Position numbers and translations under genes: made by a program. The notes under the pieces are model-generated. The model did not search any database, was not told where the DNA came from, and saw only the letters and a list, made by a program, of their open reading frames with translations. DNA of 20,669 bases from Pseudomonadota bacterium (lineage in GTDB: Bacteria > Pseudomonadota > Gammaproteobacteria > Burkholderiales > Burkholderiaceae_D): positions 1-20,669 of the forward strand of contig JAEZHR010000331.1 in assembly GCA_023416415.1 (NCBI GenBank), given 5' to 3'. This document shows, piece by piece, positions 1-12,202 of this stretch; the stretch's first letter is position 1; each line of letters starts with the position of its first letter.

Positions 1-237
1 CTGCTTGCCAGCCTCGGCGACGACCTGAAGTTCATCTTCATCACTTCGCAGGCCAGGGTCACGCGCGTGCCCAGCGAAGACGAAGAAGGCGTCATCGTCA
101 CGCCGTCGACCGAGCAGAAGTGCGAGCGCTGCTGGCACTATCGTGCCGACGTTGGCGCCGATCCGGAGCACCCTGGCATTTGCGGGCGCTGCGTCTCCAA
201 CCTGTTCGGCGCCGGCGAATCACGCCGCGTCGCCTGA
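1..237 (+). CDS. ileS: Isoleucyl-tRNA synthetase, C-terminal end (partial)
   Basis: This is the last 78 codons of isoleucyl-tRNA synthetase, the cytoplasmic enzyme that charges tRNA-Ile; the rest lies left of the window. Frame 1 is open from base 1 to a TGA at 235-237. The visible part holds two Cys pairs, CERCWHY (residues 41-47 of the fragment) and CGRC (61-64). They form the four-cysteine zinc-binding knuckle found at the C-terminus of bacterial IleRS. The identification rests on this knuckle, on the sequence before it, and on lspA starting 7 bp downstream, which is the usual ileS-lspA order in Proteobacteria. The last bases of ileS carry the ribosome-binding site of lspA, so translation of the two is probably coupled. 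Confidence 0.93.
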   Translation: MLASLGDDLKFIFITSQARVTRVPSEDEEGVIVTPSTEQKCERCWHYRADVGADPEHPGICGRCVSNLFGAGESRRVA

Positions 238-244
238 GGACCGC

Positions 245-742
245 ATGGCATACAAGGGAAGCTTTCTGCAGCAGCAGCCGCGCGTTTGGCCCTGGCTGAG
301 CATCGCGGCCGTCATCGTACTGATCGACCAGCTCACGAAGGCGGCGATCACCCGCGTGTTCGATTATGGCGAATCTCTGCCGGTCACCTCGTTCTTCAAC
401 CTGGTCCTGACCTACAATCGCGGCGCGGCATTCAGCTTCCTGGCCGGCGCAGGCGGCTGGCAACGCTGGTTCTTCACCGGCGTGGCCGTGATCGCGATCT
501 TCGTAATTCTCTACCTGCTCAGGCGCCATGCGGGCCAGAAGATGTTCTGCTGGTCGCTGACGCTGATTCTGGGCGGTGCGATCGGCAACCTGATCGACCG
601 CAGCCGCTACGGCCACGTGATCGATTTTCTCGATTTCCACGCGTCCGGCTGGCATTGGCCGGCGTTCAACGTGGCAGACATGGCCATCGTTGGCGGCGCC
701 GCGCTGTTCGTGCTGGACGAATTACGCCGGGTCGGAAAATAG
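245..742 (+). CDS. lspA: Lipoprotein signal peptidase (signal peptidase II)
   Basis: LspA is an inner-membrane aspartyl protease that removes signal peptides from diacylglyceryl-modified prolipoproteins. The product is 165 aa, the usual family length, with four hydrophobic segments (about 16-32, 75-92, 101-117 and 142-158). Family motifs are visible: IDQLTK (27-32), NRGAAF (58-63), GNLIDR with catalytic D118, and FNVAD with catalytic D145. The frame is open further upstream, but the ATG at 245 is chosen because a GAGGA Shine-Dalgarno at 236-240, overlapping the ileS stop, sits 4 bp before it, and because it gives the normal N-terminus. It lies in the ileS-lspA-coaBC-dut operon. The lipoprotein encoded at 2494-3570 is a likely substrate. 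Confidence 0.96.
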   Translation: MAYKGSFLQQQPRVWPWLSIAAVIVLIDQLTKAAITRVFDYGESLPVTSFFNLVLTYNRGAAFSFLAGAGGWQRWFFTGVAVIAIFVILYLLRRHAGQKMFCWSLTLILGGAIGNLIDRSRYGHVIDFLDFHASGWHWPAFNVADMAIVGGAALFVLDELRRVGK

Positions 743-827
743 CAGCCCCTCGTACTGGAAGATCCCGCATCACCTGCAAACGCGAAGACGTTTCGCCGTC
801 CGAATTGCCTCGCATGGAGAACATGAA

Positions 828-2045
828 ATGGAACTGGCTGGCAAACACATCGTACTCGGCCTGACCGGCGGGGTCGCCTGCTACAAGGCAGCCGAATTGA
901 CGCGCATGCTGGTCAAGAACGGGGCCAGCGTGCAGGTCGTGATGACCGCTGCCGCGACACAATTCATCACCCCGGTGACGATGCAGGCCTTGTCAGGCCG
1001 CACCGTCCACACCGATCAGTGGGATGCGCGCATCGCCAACAACATGCCGCACATCGACCTGACGCGTGGTGCCGACGCCATTCTGATCGCACCCTGCTCG
1101 GCCGACTTTCTGTTCAAGCTCGCCCACGGCGCCTGCGACGATCTGCTCTCGACGCTGTGCATCGCACGTCCTGCCAGCATTCCGCTGCTGGTTGCACCGG
1201 CCATGAATGTGGAGATGTGGCAAAACTCCGCCACCCGCCGCAACGTCGTGCAACTGCGCGAAGATGGCGTATCGGTTCTCGGTCCGGAAGCAGGCGAGCA
1301 GGCCTGCGGCGAAACCGGCATGGGCCGCATGCTGGAACCGGAATTCCTGCTCGCGGAAGTCATCGCCGCCTTCCAGGCCAAGTCACTGACCGGCCGCCGC
1401 GTGCTGCTGACCGCCGGACCCACCTTAGAGCCGATCGACCCCGTGCGTGGCATCACGAATCTTTCCTCCGGCAAGATGGGGTTCGCCGTGGCGCGCGCCG
1501 CGCGCGAAGCCGGCGCCGAAGTCACGCTGGTGGCCGGCCCCACTGCGCTGGCCAGCCCCTGGGGCGTGCATCGCCTGAATGTGCAAACCGCGCAGCAGAT
1601 GCACGACGTGGTGATGTCCCGGCTGGGCGATCAGGATGTATTCATCGCGGTTGCAGCAGTGGCCGACTGGCGCGTAACGAATGCCAGCGAACAGAAACTC
1701 AAGAAAAAGGGCGAAGGCGACGTCCCGCAACTGGAATTCGCCCAGAACCCGGACATCCTGGCCGCAGTCGCCGCAAGTCCCAGCCCGCCCTACTGCGTCG
1801 GTTTCGCGGCCGAGTCTGAAAATCTGCTCGAGTACGGCGAACAGAAGCGCCGCAAGAAAGGCATCCCTCTGTTGGTGGGCAACATCGGCCCCCGCACCTT
1901 CGGCATGGATGACAACGAACTCGTGCTGTTCGACGAGAACGGCCACACGAAGCTGCCCCGCGCTTCCAAGCTCAACCTGGCGCGCCGCCTGATCGCCGAG
2001 ATCGCCATACGCATTCAAGCTCCCCAATTTCCGGAATCGAAATGA
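828..2045 (+). CDS. coaBC: Bifunctional phosphopantothenoylcysteine decarboxylase / phosphopantothenate-cysteine ligase
   Basis: CoaBC (Dfp) makes 4'-phosphopantetheine for coenzyme A: the CoaB half joins phosphopantothenate to cysteine using CTP, and the flavin-dependent CoaC half decarboxylates the product. The protein is 405 aa, a normal length. CoaC spans about residues 1-180: GLTGGVACYK (11-20), active-site H75 in NNMPHIDL, the PAMNVEMW substrate-clamp motif (124-131), and C160 in ACGETGMGRM. CoaB follows from about 185, with LTAGPTLEPIDPVRG, NLSSGKMG, NPDI and KKGIPLLVGN, which carries the conserved Lys. The start is ATG 828, with GGAGA at 816-820; an in-frame extension upstream lacks these cues. 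Its stop overlaps the dut start in an ATGA, so the two are translationally coupled. The 85 bp between lspA and coaBC shows no clear signal. Confidence 0.97.
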   Translation: MELAGKHIVLGLTGGVACYKAAELTRMLVKNGASVQVVMTAAATQFITPVTMQALSGRTVHTDQWDARIANNMPHIDLTRGADAILIAPCSADFLFKLAHGACDDLLSTLCIARPASIPLLVAPAMNVEMWQNSATRRNVVQLREDGVSVLGPEAGEQACGETGMGRMLEPEFLLAEVIAAFQAKSLTGRRVLLTAGPTLEPIDPVRGITNLSSGKMGFAVARAAREAGAEVTLVAGPTALASPWGVHRLNVQTAQQMHDVVMSRLGDQDVFIAVAAVADWRVTNASEQKLKKKGEGDVPQLEFAQNPDILAAVAASPSPPYCVGFAAESENLLEYGEQKRRKKGIPLLVGNIGPRTFGMDDNELVLFDENGHTKLPRASKLNLARRLIAEIAIRIQAPQFPESK

Positions 2046-2491
2046 AAACCGTTGACCTGAAGATCCTCGACGCTCGCATGAAAGAGTTGCTGCCGGCGTA
2101 CGCCACGCCCGGCAGCGCCGGCCTCGACCTGCGCGCCTGCATCGACGCGCCGCTGGTGCTCGAACCCGGCCAGACCACGCTGGTGCCGACCGGGCTGGCG
2201 ATCCACATCGCCGATCCCGGTTACGCTGCAATGATCCTGCCGCGCAGCGGGCTCGGCCACAAGCACGGCATCGTGCTTGGCAATCTGGTCGGCCTGATCG
2301 ATTCCGACTATCAGGGCCAGCTGATGGTTTCAACCTGGAATCGCGGTAGCGCCGCCTTCACGCTCAACCCGATGGAACGTCTGGCGCAACTGGTGATCGT
2401 TCCCGTGATGCAAGTGGGTTTCAACGTGGTTGACGAGTTCGAGTCGAGCGCACGCGGCGCGGGTGGCTTCGGCAGCACCGGCAAGGAGTGA
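2042..2491 (+). CDS. dut: dUTP diphosphatase (dUTPase)
   Basis: Dut hydrolyses dUTP to dUMP and pyrophosphate, which keeps uracil out of DNA and feeds dTMP synthesis. At 149 aa it has the size of a homotrimeric bacterial dUTPase. All five family motifs are present in order: PGSAGLDLRA (23-32), PRSGLGHKHG (67-76), GNLVGLIDSDYQG (80-92), RLAQLV (113-118) and the glycine-rich GAGGFGSTG near the C-terminus (139-147). The ATG at 2042 overlaps the coaBC stop by 4 bp. The end of dut contains the AAGGAG at 2483-2488 that serves the next gene, which starts 2 bp after the dut stop. Confidence 0.97.
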   Translation: MKTVDLKILDARMKELLPAYATPGSAGLDLRACIDAPLVLEPGQTTLVPTGLAIHIADPGYAAMILPRSGLGHKHGIVLGNLVGLIDSDYQGQLMVSTWNRGSAAFTLNPMERLAQLVIVPVMQVGFNVVDEFESSARGAGGFGSTGKE

Positions 2492-2493
2492 GC

Positions 2494-3570
2494 GTGGCTG
2501 GACTTGCACGAGCAGGCCTGCGCTTGCGGCGCGGATGGTGCGTCCTGGTTGCCTTGGCCGCTCTGGCCGGCTGTGCCGGCACGGGTCCCACGCCAGCCCT
2601 GGCGCCGGACGAAACACGCACGGCACAGCTCAGCACCGCCGAGATCCGCAAGCTGCAGGAACTGGTATCGGCGCGCCAGCGCGTCTACCGCATGGCAGCG
2701 CCCCTGCTGGTGACCAATGCCGAACTGTGCCGTCGCCATGCACGCCCGCTGCTCGGATTCCGGGCGAGGAACAGCCACTCATTCCCGGAGCAATTGCGCA
2801 ATGCCGCACAGGCGATGCTCGGAGTCGGCGATCGCCTGCAGGTAAGCGACGTGCTGCCGGCCAGCGGCGCCGAACGGGCCGGCCTGCGCCCCGGCGATGC
2901 GCTGCTCAAGGTGGAAGGACTGGACTTTCCGGAAGGCGAACACGCGGATCGGGAAGCCGCGGCCCTGCTCATTCCCCTGATTGCAAAGCGCGACGCGCTG
3001 CAAATCACCGTGCAGCGCAATGCGCGTGAACTGACACTGAACGTACCGCTCACCCAGGCCTGCGCCTTCAACATCGAAATCGGCAACAGTCCCAACGTCA
3101 ATGCCTACGGAGACGGCCATCGCATTCTGCTCACGCGCGGCATGCTGGCGACGGTGGGCAGCGACGAGGAACTGGCCTACGTGATCGCCCGGGAAATGGC
3201 GCACGGCATCCTCGGTCATGCAGCACGCATGAATCAGGACGCAACTGCCGGCGGCATCATTGACAACCTGGTGCGCCTGCAACCGGATCTGGCAACGATG
3301 ACCGGGATGGCCGGCCTGCGCCCGGTCGTGCCCGAGTTCGACCTTGCCGCCGACAAGCTATCGGTCTACCTGCTGGCGCGCGCCGGCTACGCGCTGGAAC
3401 CCGTCGTGCCCTTCTGGCGCGATCTGGCGAAGCGCTATCCGGCCTCGGTCCGCAATGGCTACACCGCCCTGCATCCCGCCACCGAGCGACGCCTGGAAGC
3501 ACTGGAACAGGCCGTACAGGACGTACAGGATCGTCAAAAGGACGGACGCCCCCTCCTGCCGGCGCCCTGA
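2494..3570 (+). CDS. PDZ-containing M48-like lipoprotein with degenerate zinc motif
   Basis: Predicted envelope lipoprotein related to M48 peptidases (BepA/LoiP-like), 358 aa. A signal peptide ends in the lipobox LAGC (C27), so the mature protein should be lipid-anchored. A PDZ-like domain lies at about 108-175 (SGAERAGLRPGDALLKVEG). The M48-like part follows, with NSPNVNAYGDGHRILLTRGM as the usual strand and loop before the active site. The zinc motif is altered: HExxH reads REMAH (R233 to H237), and the usual downstream Glu of ExxAD appears as D283 in FDLAAD (E281 lies two residues earlier). The fold may therefore be kept without normal metalloprotease activity. The GTG at 2494 is preferred because AAGGAG (2483-2488) lies 5 bp upstream; an in-frame GTG at 2488 overlaps that site. 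It is the last gene of the ileS operon, and its placement there says little about function. Confidence 0.8.
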   Translation: MAGLARAGLRLRRGWCVLVALAALAGCAGTGPTPALAPDETRTAQLSTAEIRKLQELVSARQRVYRMAAPLLVTNAELCRRHARPLLGFRARNSHSFPEQLRNAAQAMLGVGDRLQVSDVLPASGAERAGLRPGDALLKVEGLDFPEGEHADREAAALLIPLIAKRDALQITVQRNARELTLNVPLTQACAFNIEIGNSPNVNAYGDGHRILLTRGMLATVGSDEELAYVIAREMAHGILGHAARMNQDATAGGIIDNLVRLQPDLATMTGMAGLRPVVPEFDLAADKLSVYLLARAGYALEPVVPFWRDLAKRYPASVRNGYTALHPATERRLEALEQAVQDVQDRQKDGRPLLPAP

Positions 3571-3751
3571 CGGCCGGCTCGTACGGGCCGCCCCTGATGT
3601 GCCGCGCCGGAAAGCGGAAGTGCTCCGGCCTTGTCGGAAGGCGAAAGCCGTGAGTTGATGCTCCGCGGAGATCCTGCCGTCGAGTCCTCCGCGCAGTTCA
3701 CCGGTTTCCGCATGGCGGTTGCATCCCGGGGTGTCCGCCAGGCGCTCAGGC

Positions 3752-3770
3752 GCGCATCGAAATGATGCGC
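3752..3770. repeat. Perfect inverted repeat between convergent genes
   Basis: GCGCATC and GATGCGC flank a 5-nt loop (GAAAT), giving a perfect 7-bp stem just past the lutB stop. It lies in the 205-bp gap between the M48-like gene and lutB, which converge here. Neither strand has a run of T after the stem, so it is only a weak terminator candidate; it could equally be a REP-like element. A perfect 10-bp palindrome, CTCCGCGGAG, sits at 3661-3670 in the same gap. Confidence 0.45.
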
Positions 3771-3775
3771 CCTCC

Positions 3776-5191
3776 CTACGCCTTGCGCTGCCGTTCCCGA
3801 TACAGTTCGTGAAAGGTCTTGCCGGACGGCGCCGGCATCTCCCGGTAGTCAGTCCAGCCTGAGCCGAAAGGCAGCTTCGAGATCGTGCGTCGGCCACCAG
3901 CCATCAGGCGCAGCACACGCGTGCCGACCTTTGCTGCCAGCCGGTACAGCGTCGGCCGTTTCGCAACGAAGGCCCATGCCGCAAGCCCCATCCTTTCGGT
4001 CCCGGGCCGCAGGTGCTGCGCCACCTGTTTCTCGCGCAGCTTGCGCAGCAGATCGGGCAAGGGAATTTTCACCGGACACACGACATGGCATTCGCCGCAC
4101 AGCGTCGAGGCCTGCGGCAGGTCGAGTGCATTCTCGACGCCGACATAGGACGGTGTGAGCACGCTGCCCATCGGCCCCGGGTAGACCCAGCCGTAGCTGT
4201 GCCCGCCAATTTTCTGGTAGACCGGGCAATGGTTCATGCAGGCGCCGCAGCGGATGCAGCGCAGCATGTCCTGGAACTCGCTGCCCACCAGTTTCGTGCG
4301 CCCGGCATCGACCAGCACGAAATACATGTGCTCGGGTCCGTCCGCATCCTCTTCCCGCTTCGGGCCGGTCAGCAAAGAAACATAATTCGAGATCGACTGG
4401 CCGGTGGCCGAGCGCGGCAGCAGGCGCATGACGGTGGCAAAGTCGTCCAGCGTCGGCAGGACCTTTTCGATACCGGTCACGACCACGTGCACCTTGGGCG
4501 GCATGATCGTGCACATGCCTTCGTTGCCCTCGTTGGTCACGATCGCCACCGAGCCAGTCTCGGCAATGACGAAATTGCCGCCGGTAATGCCCATGTCGGC
4601 CGACAGAAACTGCGGACGCAGCATGGCGCGCGCCTCGCGCGTCATCTGCGGAATGTCCGTCAGGCGCGGGCGCTGGTGCACACGGGCGAACAGGTCGGAG
4701 ATTTCTTCCCGGTCCTTGTGCACCACGGGTGCAATGATGTGTGAAGGCGCCTCGTTGTTGTTGATCTGCAGGATGTATTCACCGAGGTCGGTTTCGATCG
4801 CCTTGACACCGGCTGCTTCCAGCGCGCGATTCAAGGCCATCTCTTCCGAGACCATGGACTTGGTCTTGATCGCCTTCTTCACGCCATGCTTCTGCGCGAT
4901 CTCGACCACCAGACGCGAGGCGTCTTCCGCCGTCTCGGCATACAGCACGGTTGCGCCGCGGCGCGTCGCTTCGCGCTCGAAGGTCTCGAGCCACCCGTCG
5001 AGGTTTTCGATGGCGCGCATGCGGCGCTCGATGGCGGCATCGCGCGTGCCTTCGAAGTCGTCAAGTTCCAGGATCGCCGAAGCGCGTCCCGAGACGAACT
5101 TGGTGGACAGTTTTTTCAGATTCTGCTGCAGCCGCTGGTCCGCCAGTTTCTGACCGGCGCGCGCCTTGAAATGCATCGACTGGACTTGCAT
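3776..5191 (-). CDS. lutB: L-lactate utilisation iron-sulfur protein LutB (LldF/YkgF family)
   Basis: LutB is the iron-sulfur subunit of the LutABC complex that oxidises L-lactate to pyruvate. The 471-aa product has a LUD (lactate utilisation) domain at about 70-300. Two 4Fe-4S cysteine clusters follow, CIRCGACMNHCP (C312, C315, C318, C322) and CGECHVVCPVKIP (C365, C368, C372), then the basic C-terminal region typical of LutB. The length is normal for the family. Its ATG (5189-5191) shares one base with the lutA stop (TGATG), so the pair is translationally coupled. The usual third gene, lutC, does not follow: only 205 bp separate lutB from the convergent M48-like gene. The exact electron donor is not proven by the sequence, but the family assignment is firm. 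Confidence 0.92.
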   Translation of the reverse strand: MQVQSMHFKARAGQKLADQRLQQNLKKLSTKFVSGRASAILELDDFEGTRDAAIERRMRAIENLDGWLETFEREATRRGATVLYAETAEDASRLVVEIAQKHGVKKAIKTKSMVSEEMALNRALEAAGVKAIETDLGEYILQINNNEAPSHIIAPVVHKDREEISDLFARVHQRPRLTDIPQMTREARAMLRPQFLSADMGITGGNFVIAETGSVAIVTNEGNEGMCTIMPPKVHVVVTGIEKVLPTLDDFATVMRLLPRSATGQSISNYVSLLTGPKREEDADGPEHMYFVLVDAGRTKLVGSEFQDMLRCIRCGACMNHCPVYQKIGGHSYGWVYPGPMGSVLTPSYVGVENALDLPQASTLCGECHVVCPVKIPLPDLLRKLREKQVAQHLRPGTERMGLAAWAFVAKRPTLYRLAAKVGTRVLRLMAGGRRTISKLPFGSGWTDYREMPAPSGKTFHELYRERQRKA

Positions 5192-5916
5192 CAGCCCTCT
5201 CCCGCCAGCACCTGCGCCACGTGCAGTACGCGCGTGGTCTTATCGCCGATGCGTCGTAGCCGGCCCTCGATGTTGAGCATGCAGCCGAGGTCGCCGAGCA
5301 CGACGGCCGGTGCGCCGGTTGCCTGGATGTTCGCGCATTTCTCGTCGACGATGGCCGAGGAAATGTCACCGTACTTGAGGGAAAAGGTCCCGCCGAAGCC
5401 GCAACACTGGCGGCTGTCGGTCATTTCCCGGATTTCCACGCCGGCCTTGTCAAGCAACGCGCGCGGCTGTGCCTGCACGCCGAGTTCGCGCAAGCCGCAG
5501 CAGGAATCGTGGTAGGTCACATGGCCAGGGCGCTCGCCGTCCGGCAGCTTGCCGACCTGCACGACGCTGTGCAGAAAATCGGTCAGTTCGTACACGCGCG
5601 GCGCCAGGCGCTCCATGCGTTCACGCCAGGCCGGATCATCGGCGAACAGATCAGCGTAGTGCACCTTGACATTGCCGCCGCAGGATCCGGACGGAATCAC
5701 GACGTAGTCGAATCCTTCGAATTCCTCGACGAACTTCTCGGCCAGCGCACGCGCGGCCTTGCGATCGCCCGAGCTGTAGGCGGGCTGGCCGCAGCAAGTC
5801 TGCTGCATCGGCACTTCCACCTGGCACCCGGCAGCCTCCAGCAGCTTGAGCGTGGAGAACCCGATTTCGGGTCGCATGGCATCGACCAGGCAGGTCACGA
5901 ACAGGCCTACGCGCAT
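5191..5916 (-). CDS. lutA: L-lactate utilisation protein LutA (CCG-domain Fe-S protein)
   Basis: LutA belongs to the cysteine-rich CCG family shared with GlcF, GlpC and heterodisulfide reductase HdrB, and works with LutB in L-lactate oxidation. The 241-aa product is made of two CCG domains: CCGQPA (41-46) with SCGG (78-81), then DSCCGLRELG (C139, C140), CCGFGG (171-176) and GDLGC (208-212). Short LutA proteins of this type have no ferredoxin domain, as here. The start is the ATG at 5914-5916, with a GGAGG site (5922-5926 on the plus strand) 5 bp upstream. It is the first gene of lutAB and is divergent from the IclR regulator, which is the natural candidate for controlling it. A glycolate-oxidase GlcF role is less likely, because lutB follows and no glcD or glcE is present. 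Confidence 0.9.
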   Translation of the reverse strand: MRVGLFVTCLVDAMRPEIGFSTLKLLEAAGCQVEVPMQQTCCGQPAYSSGDRKAARALAEKFVEEFEGFDYVVIPSGSCGGNVKVHYADLFADDPAWRERMERLAPRVYELTDFLHSVVQVGKLPDGERPGHVTYHDSCCGLRELGVQAQPRALLDKAGVEIREMTDSRQCCGFGGTFSLKYGDISSAIVDEKCANIQATGAPAVVLGDLGCMLNIEGRLRRIGDKTTRVLHVAQVLAGEG

Positions 5917-6008
5917 ATCCCCCTCCCCTCTCTCGTTCTCGAACCGCCATTATGCCGGCTGCAGGCAGACCGGGTCGCATCGGACGGGTTGAAAATTATT
6001 ACTTGTAC

Positions 6009-6029
6009 ACGAGCAAAGCTTTCGCTCGT
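6009..6029. promoter_or_regulatory. Palindrome in the lutA/iclR divergent region, candidate operator
   Basis: ACGAGC (6009-6014) and GCTCGT (6024-6029) form a perfect 6-bp inverted repeat around a 9-nt centre that contains the 8-bp palindrome AAAGCTTT (6015-6022). It lies in the AT-rich part of the 173-bp region between divergent lutA and the IclR gene. The position suits an operator controlling both directions. That the IclR protein binds it is inference. Confidence 0.5.
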
Positions 6030-6053
6030 CTTTTTCGAATTTTCACAATGTGG

Positions 6054-6059
6054 TATAAA
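6054..6059 (+). promoter_or_regulatory. Possible -10 box for the IclR gene
   Basis: TATAAA with an upstream TG (TGTGGTATAAAC) lies 30 bp before the chosen IclR start codon. I see no good -35 box at the right spacing, so this would be an activator-dependent or weak promoter. Confidence 0.3.
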
Positions 6060-6089
6060 CACGTCTATTGCATCGCACAACGCACTGCC

Positions 6090-6878
6090 ATGAAATCCGA
6101 ACCCGCAAGTGAAAGCTCCACATCCATCCAGGTCATCGAACGCATGGTCTCGTTGCTGGACGCCCTCGCACAGCATCCGGATCCGGTGAGTCTCAAGGAA
6201 TTGTCCAGCATGACCGGACTGCATCCGTCGACCGCCCACCGCATCCTGAACGATCTGGTCATTAAACGCTTCGTCGATCGCGCGGACGCCGGTTCCTACC
6301 GCCTGGGCATGCGCCTCCTGGAACTGGGCAATATCGTCAAGAGCCGACTCAACGTGCGCGAGGCTGCGCTCGATTTCATGCGCGCCCTGCACCGCAAGAC
6401 GCAGCAGACGGTCAATCTGTCCGTGCGTCAGGGTGACGAAATCGTCTACATCGACCGCGCCTTCTCCGAGCGTTCCGGCATGCAGGTCGTGCGCGCCATC
6501 GGCGGTCGCGCACCGCTGCATCTGACTTCCACCGGCAAGCTGTTCCTGTCGGTCGATGATGCCAAACAGGTACGCGCCTATGCCACGCGCACCGGCCTGG
6601 CAGGCCACAACAAGAATTCGATCACGGACCTGGCCAAGCTGGAGCGTGAACTCAGTCTGGTACGCGCACGCGGCTACGCGCGCGACAACGAGGAGCTGGA
6701 ACTGGGCGTGCGCTGCATGGCCGCCGGTATACACGACGACAGCGGCAAGCTGATCGCCGGGCTGTCAATCTCGGCACCGGGTGACCGCCTGCGCGAAGAA
6801 TGGCTGGACGATCTGGTCAAGACCGCCGCCGATATCTCGGCCGTACTCGGTTACGTCCCGCAGAGCGCGGCCGCTTAG
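6090..6878 (+). CDS. IclR-family transcriptional regulator
   Basis: One-component regulator of the IclR family, 262 aa, normal for the family. An N-terminal winged helix-turn-helix covers about 13-75 (SLKELSSMTGLHPSTAHRIL is the HTH, 34-53). The effector-binding domain covers about 80-258, with the family-typical stretches GRAPLHLTSTGK and VRCMAAGIHDDSGKLIAGLS near the C-terminus. The frame is open 46 codons upstream, but that part would cover the TATAAA box and has no family resemblance, so ATG 6090 is preferred; it has no clear Shine-Dalgarno. It diverges from lutAB, which suggests it controls those genes and responds to lactate or a related small acid. That is inference, since the lut operons I know best use GntR-type regulators. 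Confidence 0.88.
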   Translation: MKSEPASESSTSIQVIERMVSLLDALAQHPDPVSLKELSSMTGLHPSTAHRILNDLVIKRFVDRADAGSYRLGMRLLELGNIVKSRLNVREAALDFMRALHRKTQQTVNLSVRQGDEIVYIDRAFSERSGMQVVRAIGGRAPLHLTSTGKLFLSVDDAKQVRAYATRTGLAGHNKNSITDLAKLERELSLVRARGYARDNEELELGVRCMAAGIHDDSGKLIAGLSISAPGDRLREEWLDDLVKTAADISAVLGYVPQSAAA

Positions 6879-6936
6879 GACTGCGCCACACGCCGCATTG
6901 CGGTCGCGCCGCCATCCTGCAGGCGGTTGGGGCGCG

Positions 6937-6976
6937 GCGAATGCGCTCCACTCAGGCTCGCCTGGCTGCGCTTCGC
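6937..6976. repeat. Nested hairpin between convergent IclR and kinase genes
   Basis: The outer arms GCGAATGCGC (6937-6946) and GCGCTTCGC (6968-6976) pair over 9 bp with one bulged T. Inside them CAGGC-TC-GCCTG (6953-6964) forms a second 5-bp stem. The structure lies in the 161-bp gap between two genes that end facing each other. It has no T-run on either strand, so it may be a factor-assisted terminator, an RNA-stabilising hairpin or a REP-like element. Confidence 0.45.
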
Positions 6977-7039
6977 GCCTGGCACTCATCGCCGATCCAT
7001 TCGACGCAAATCGAAAGCCGAAATTCGCCAGTCCACGAA

Positions 7040-11956
<4,917 letters not shown>

Positions 11957-12202
11957 CGACGTTGCGGGTTGGCGCGCTGCTGGCACTGCGCCGCAAGGCA
12001 AGGCGCTGCATGAACCGAAGATGAGGGACGGGCGGGATAGCGGACAACCCGGGCAAGCCTGTGTTGCCGCTGAGAAAAGAACGAACTATTGTCTGGCAAA
12101 TTTGGCCTGAGCAGCAACCGGAGGGCAGCTCACGGCAAATCGTGCGCGACCAGAAGTTGAGAAAAATCAAATGCCGCAACAGTATCCAAGCAATTCCCGG
12201 AT

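Noticed and set aside
98..655. A 185-codon minus-strand frame opposite ileS and lspA
   Set aside because: It is antisense to two certain genes and has no motif; a shadow of codon bias.
3571..3775. A hidden or broken lutC in the gap after lutB
   Set aside because: The gap is only 205 bp and no LUD-like sequence can be read in any frame; it holds only palindromes.
4013..4744. A 243-codon open frame on the plus strand inside lutB
   Set aside because: It is antisense to the well-supported lutB, has no ribosome site or known motif, and its composition (His, Arg, Gln) is that of a shadow frame.
11957..12202. A small gene or promoter between the two kinase genes
   Set aside because: Short frames here have no ribosome site and no family resemblance. 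TTG- and AAT-rich stretches exist, but no -35/-10 pair at acceptable spacing convinced me.
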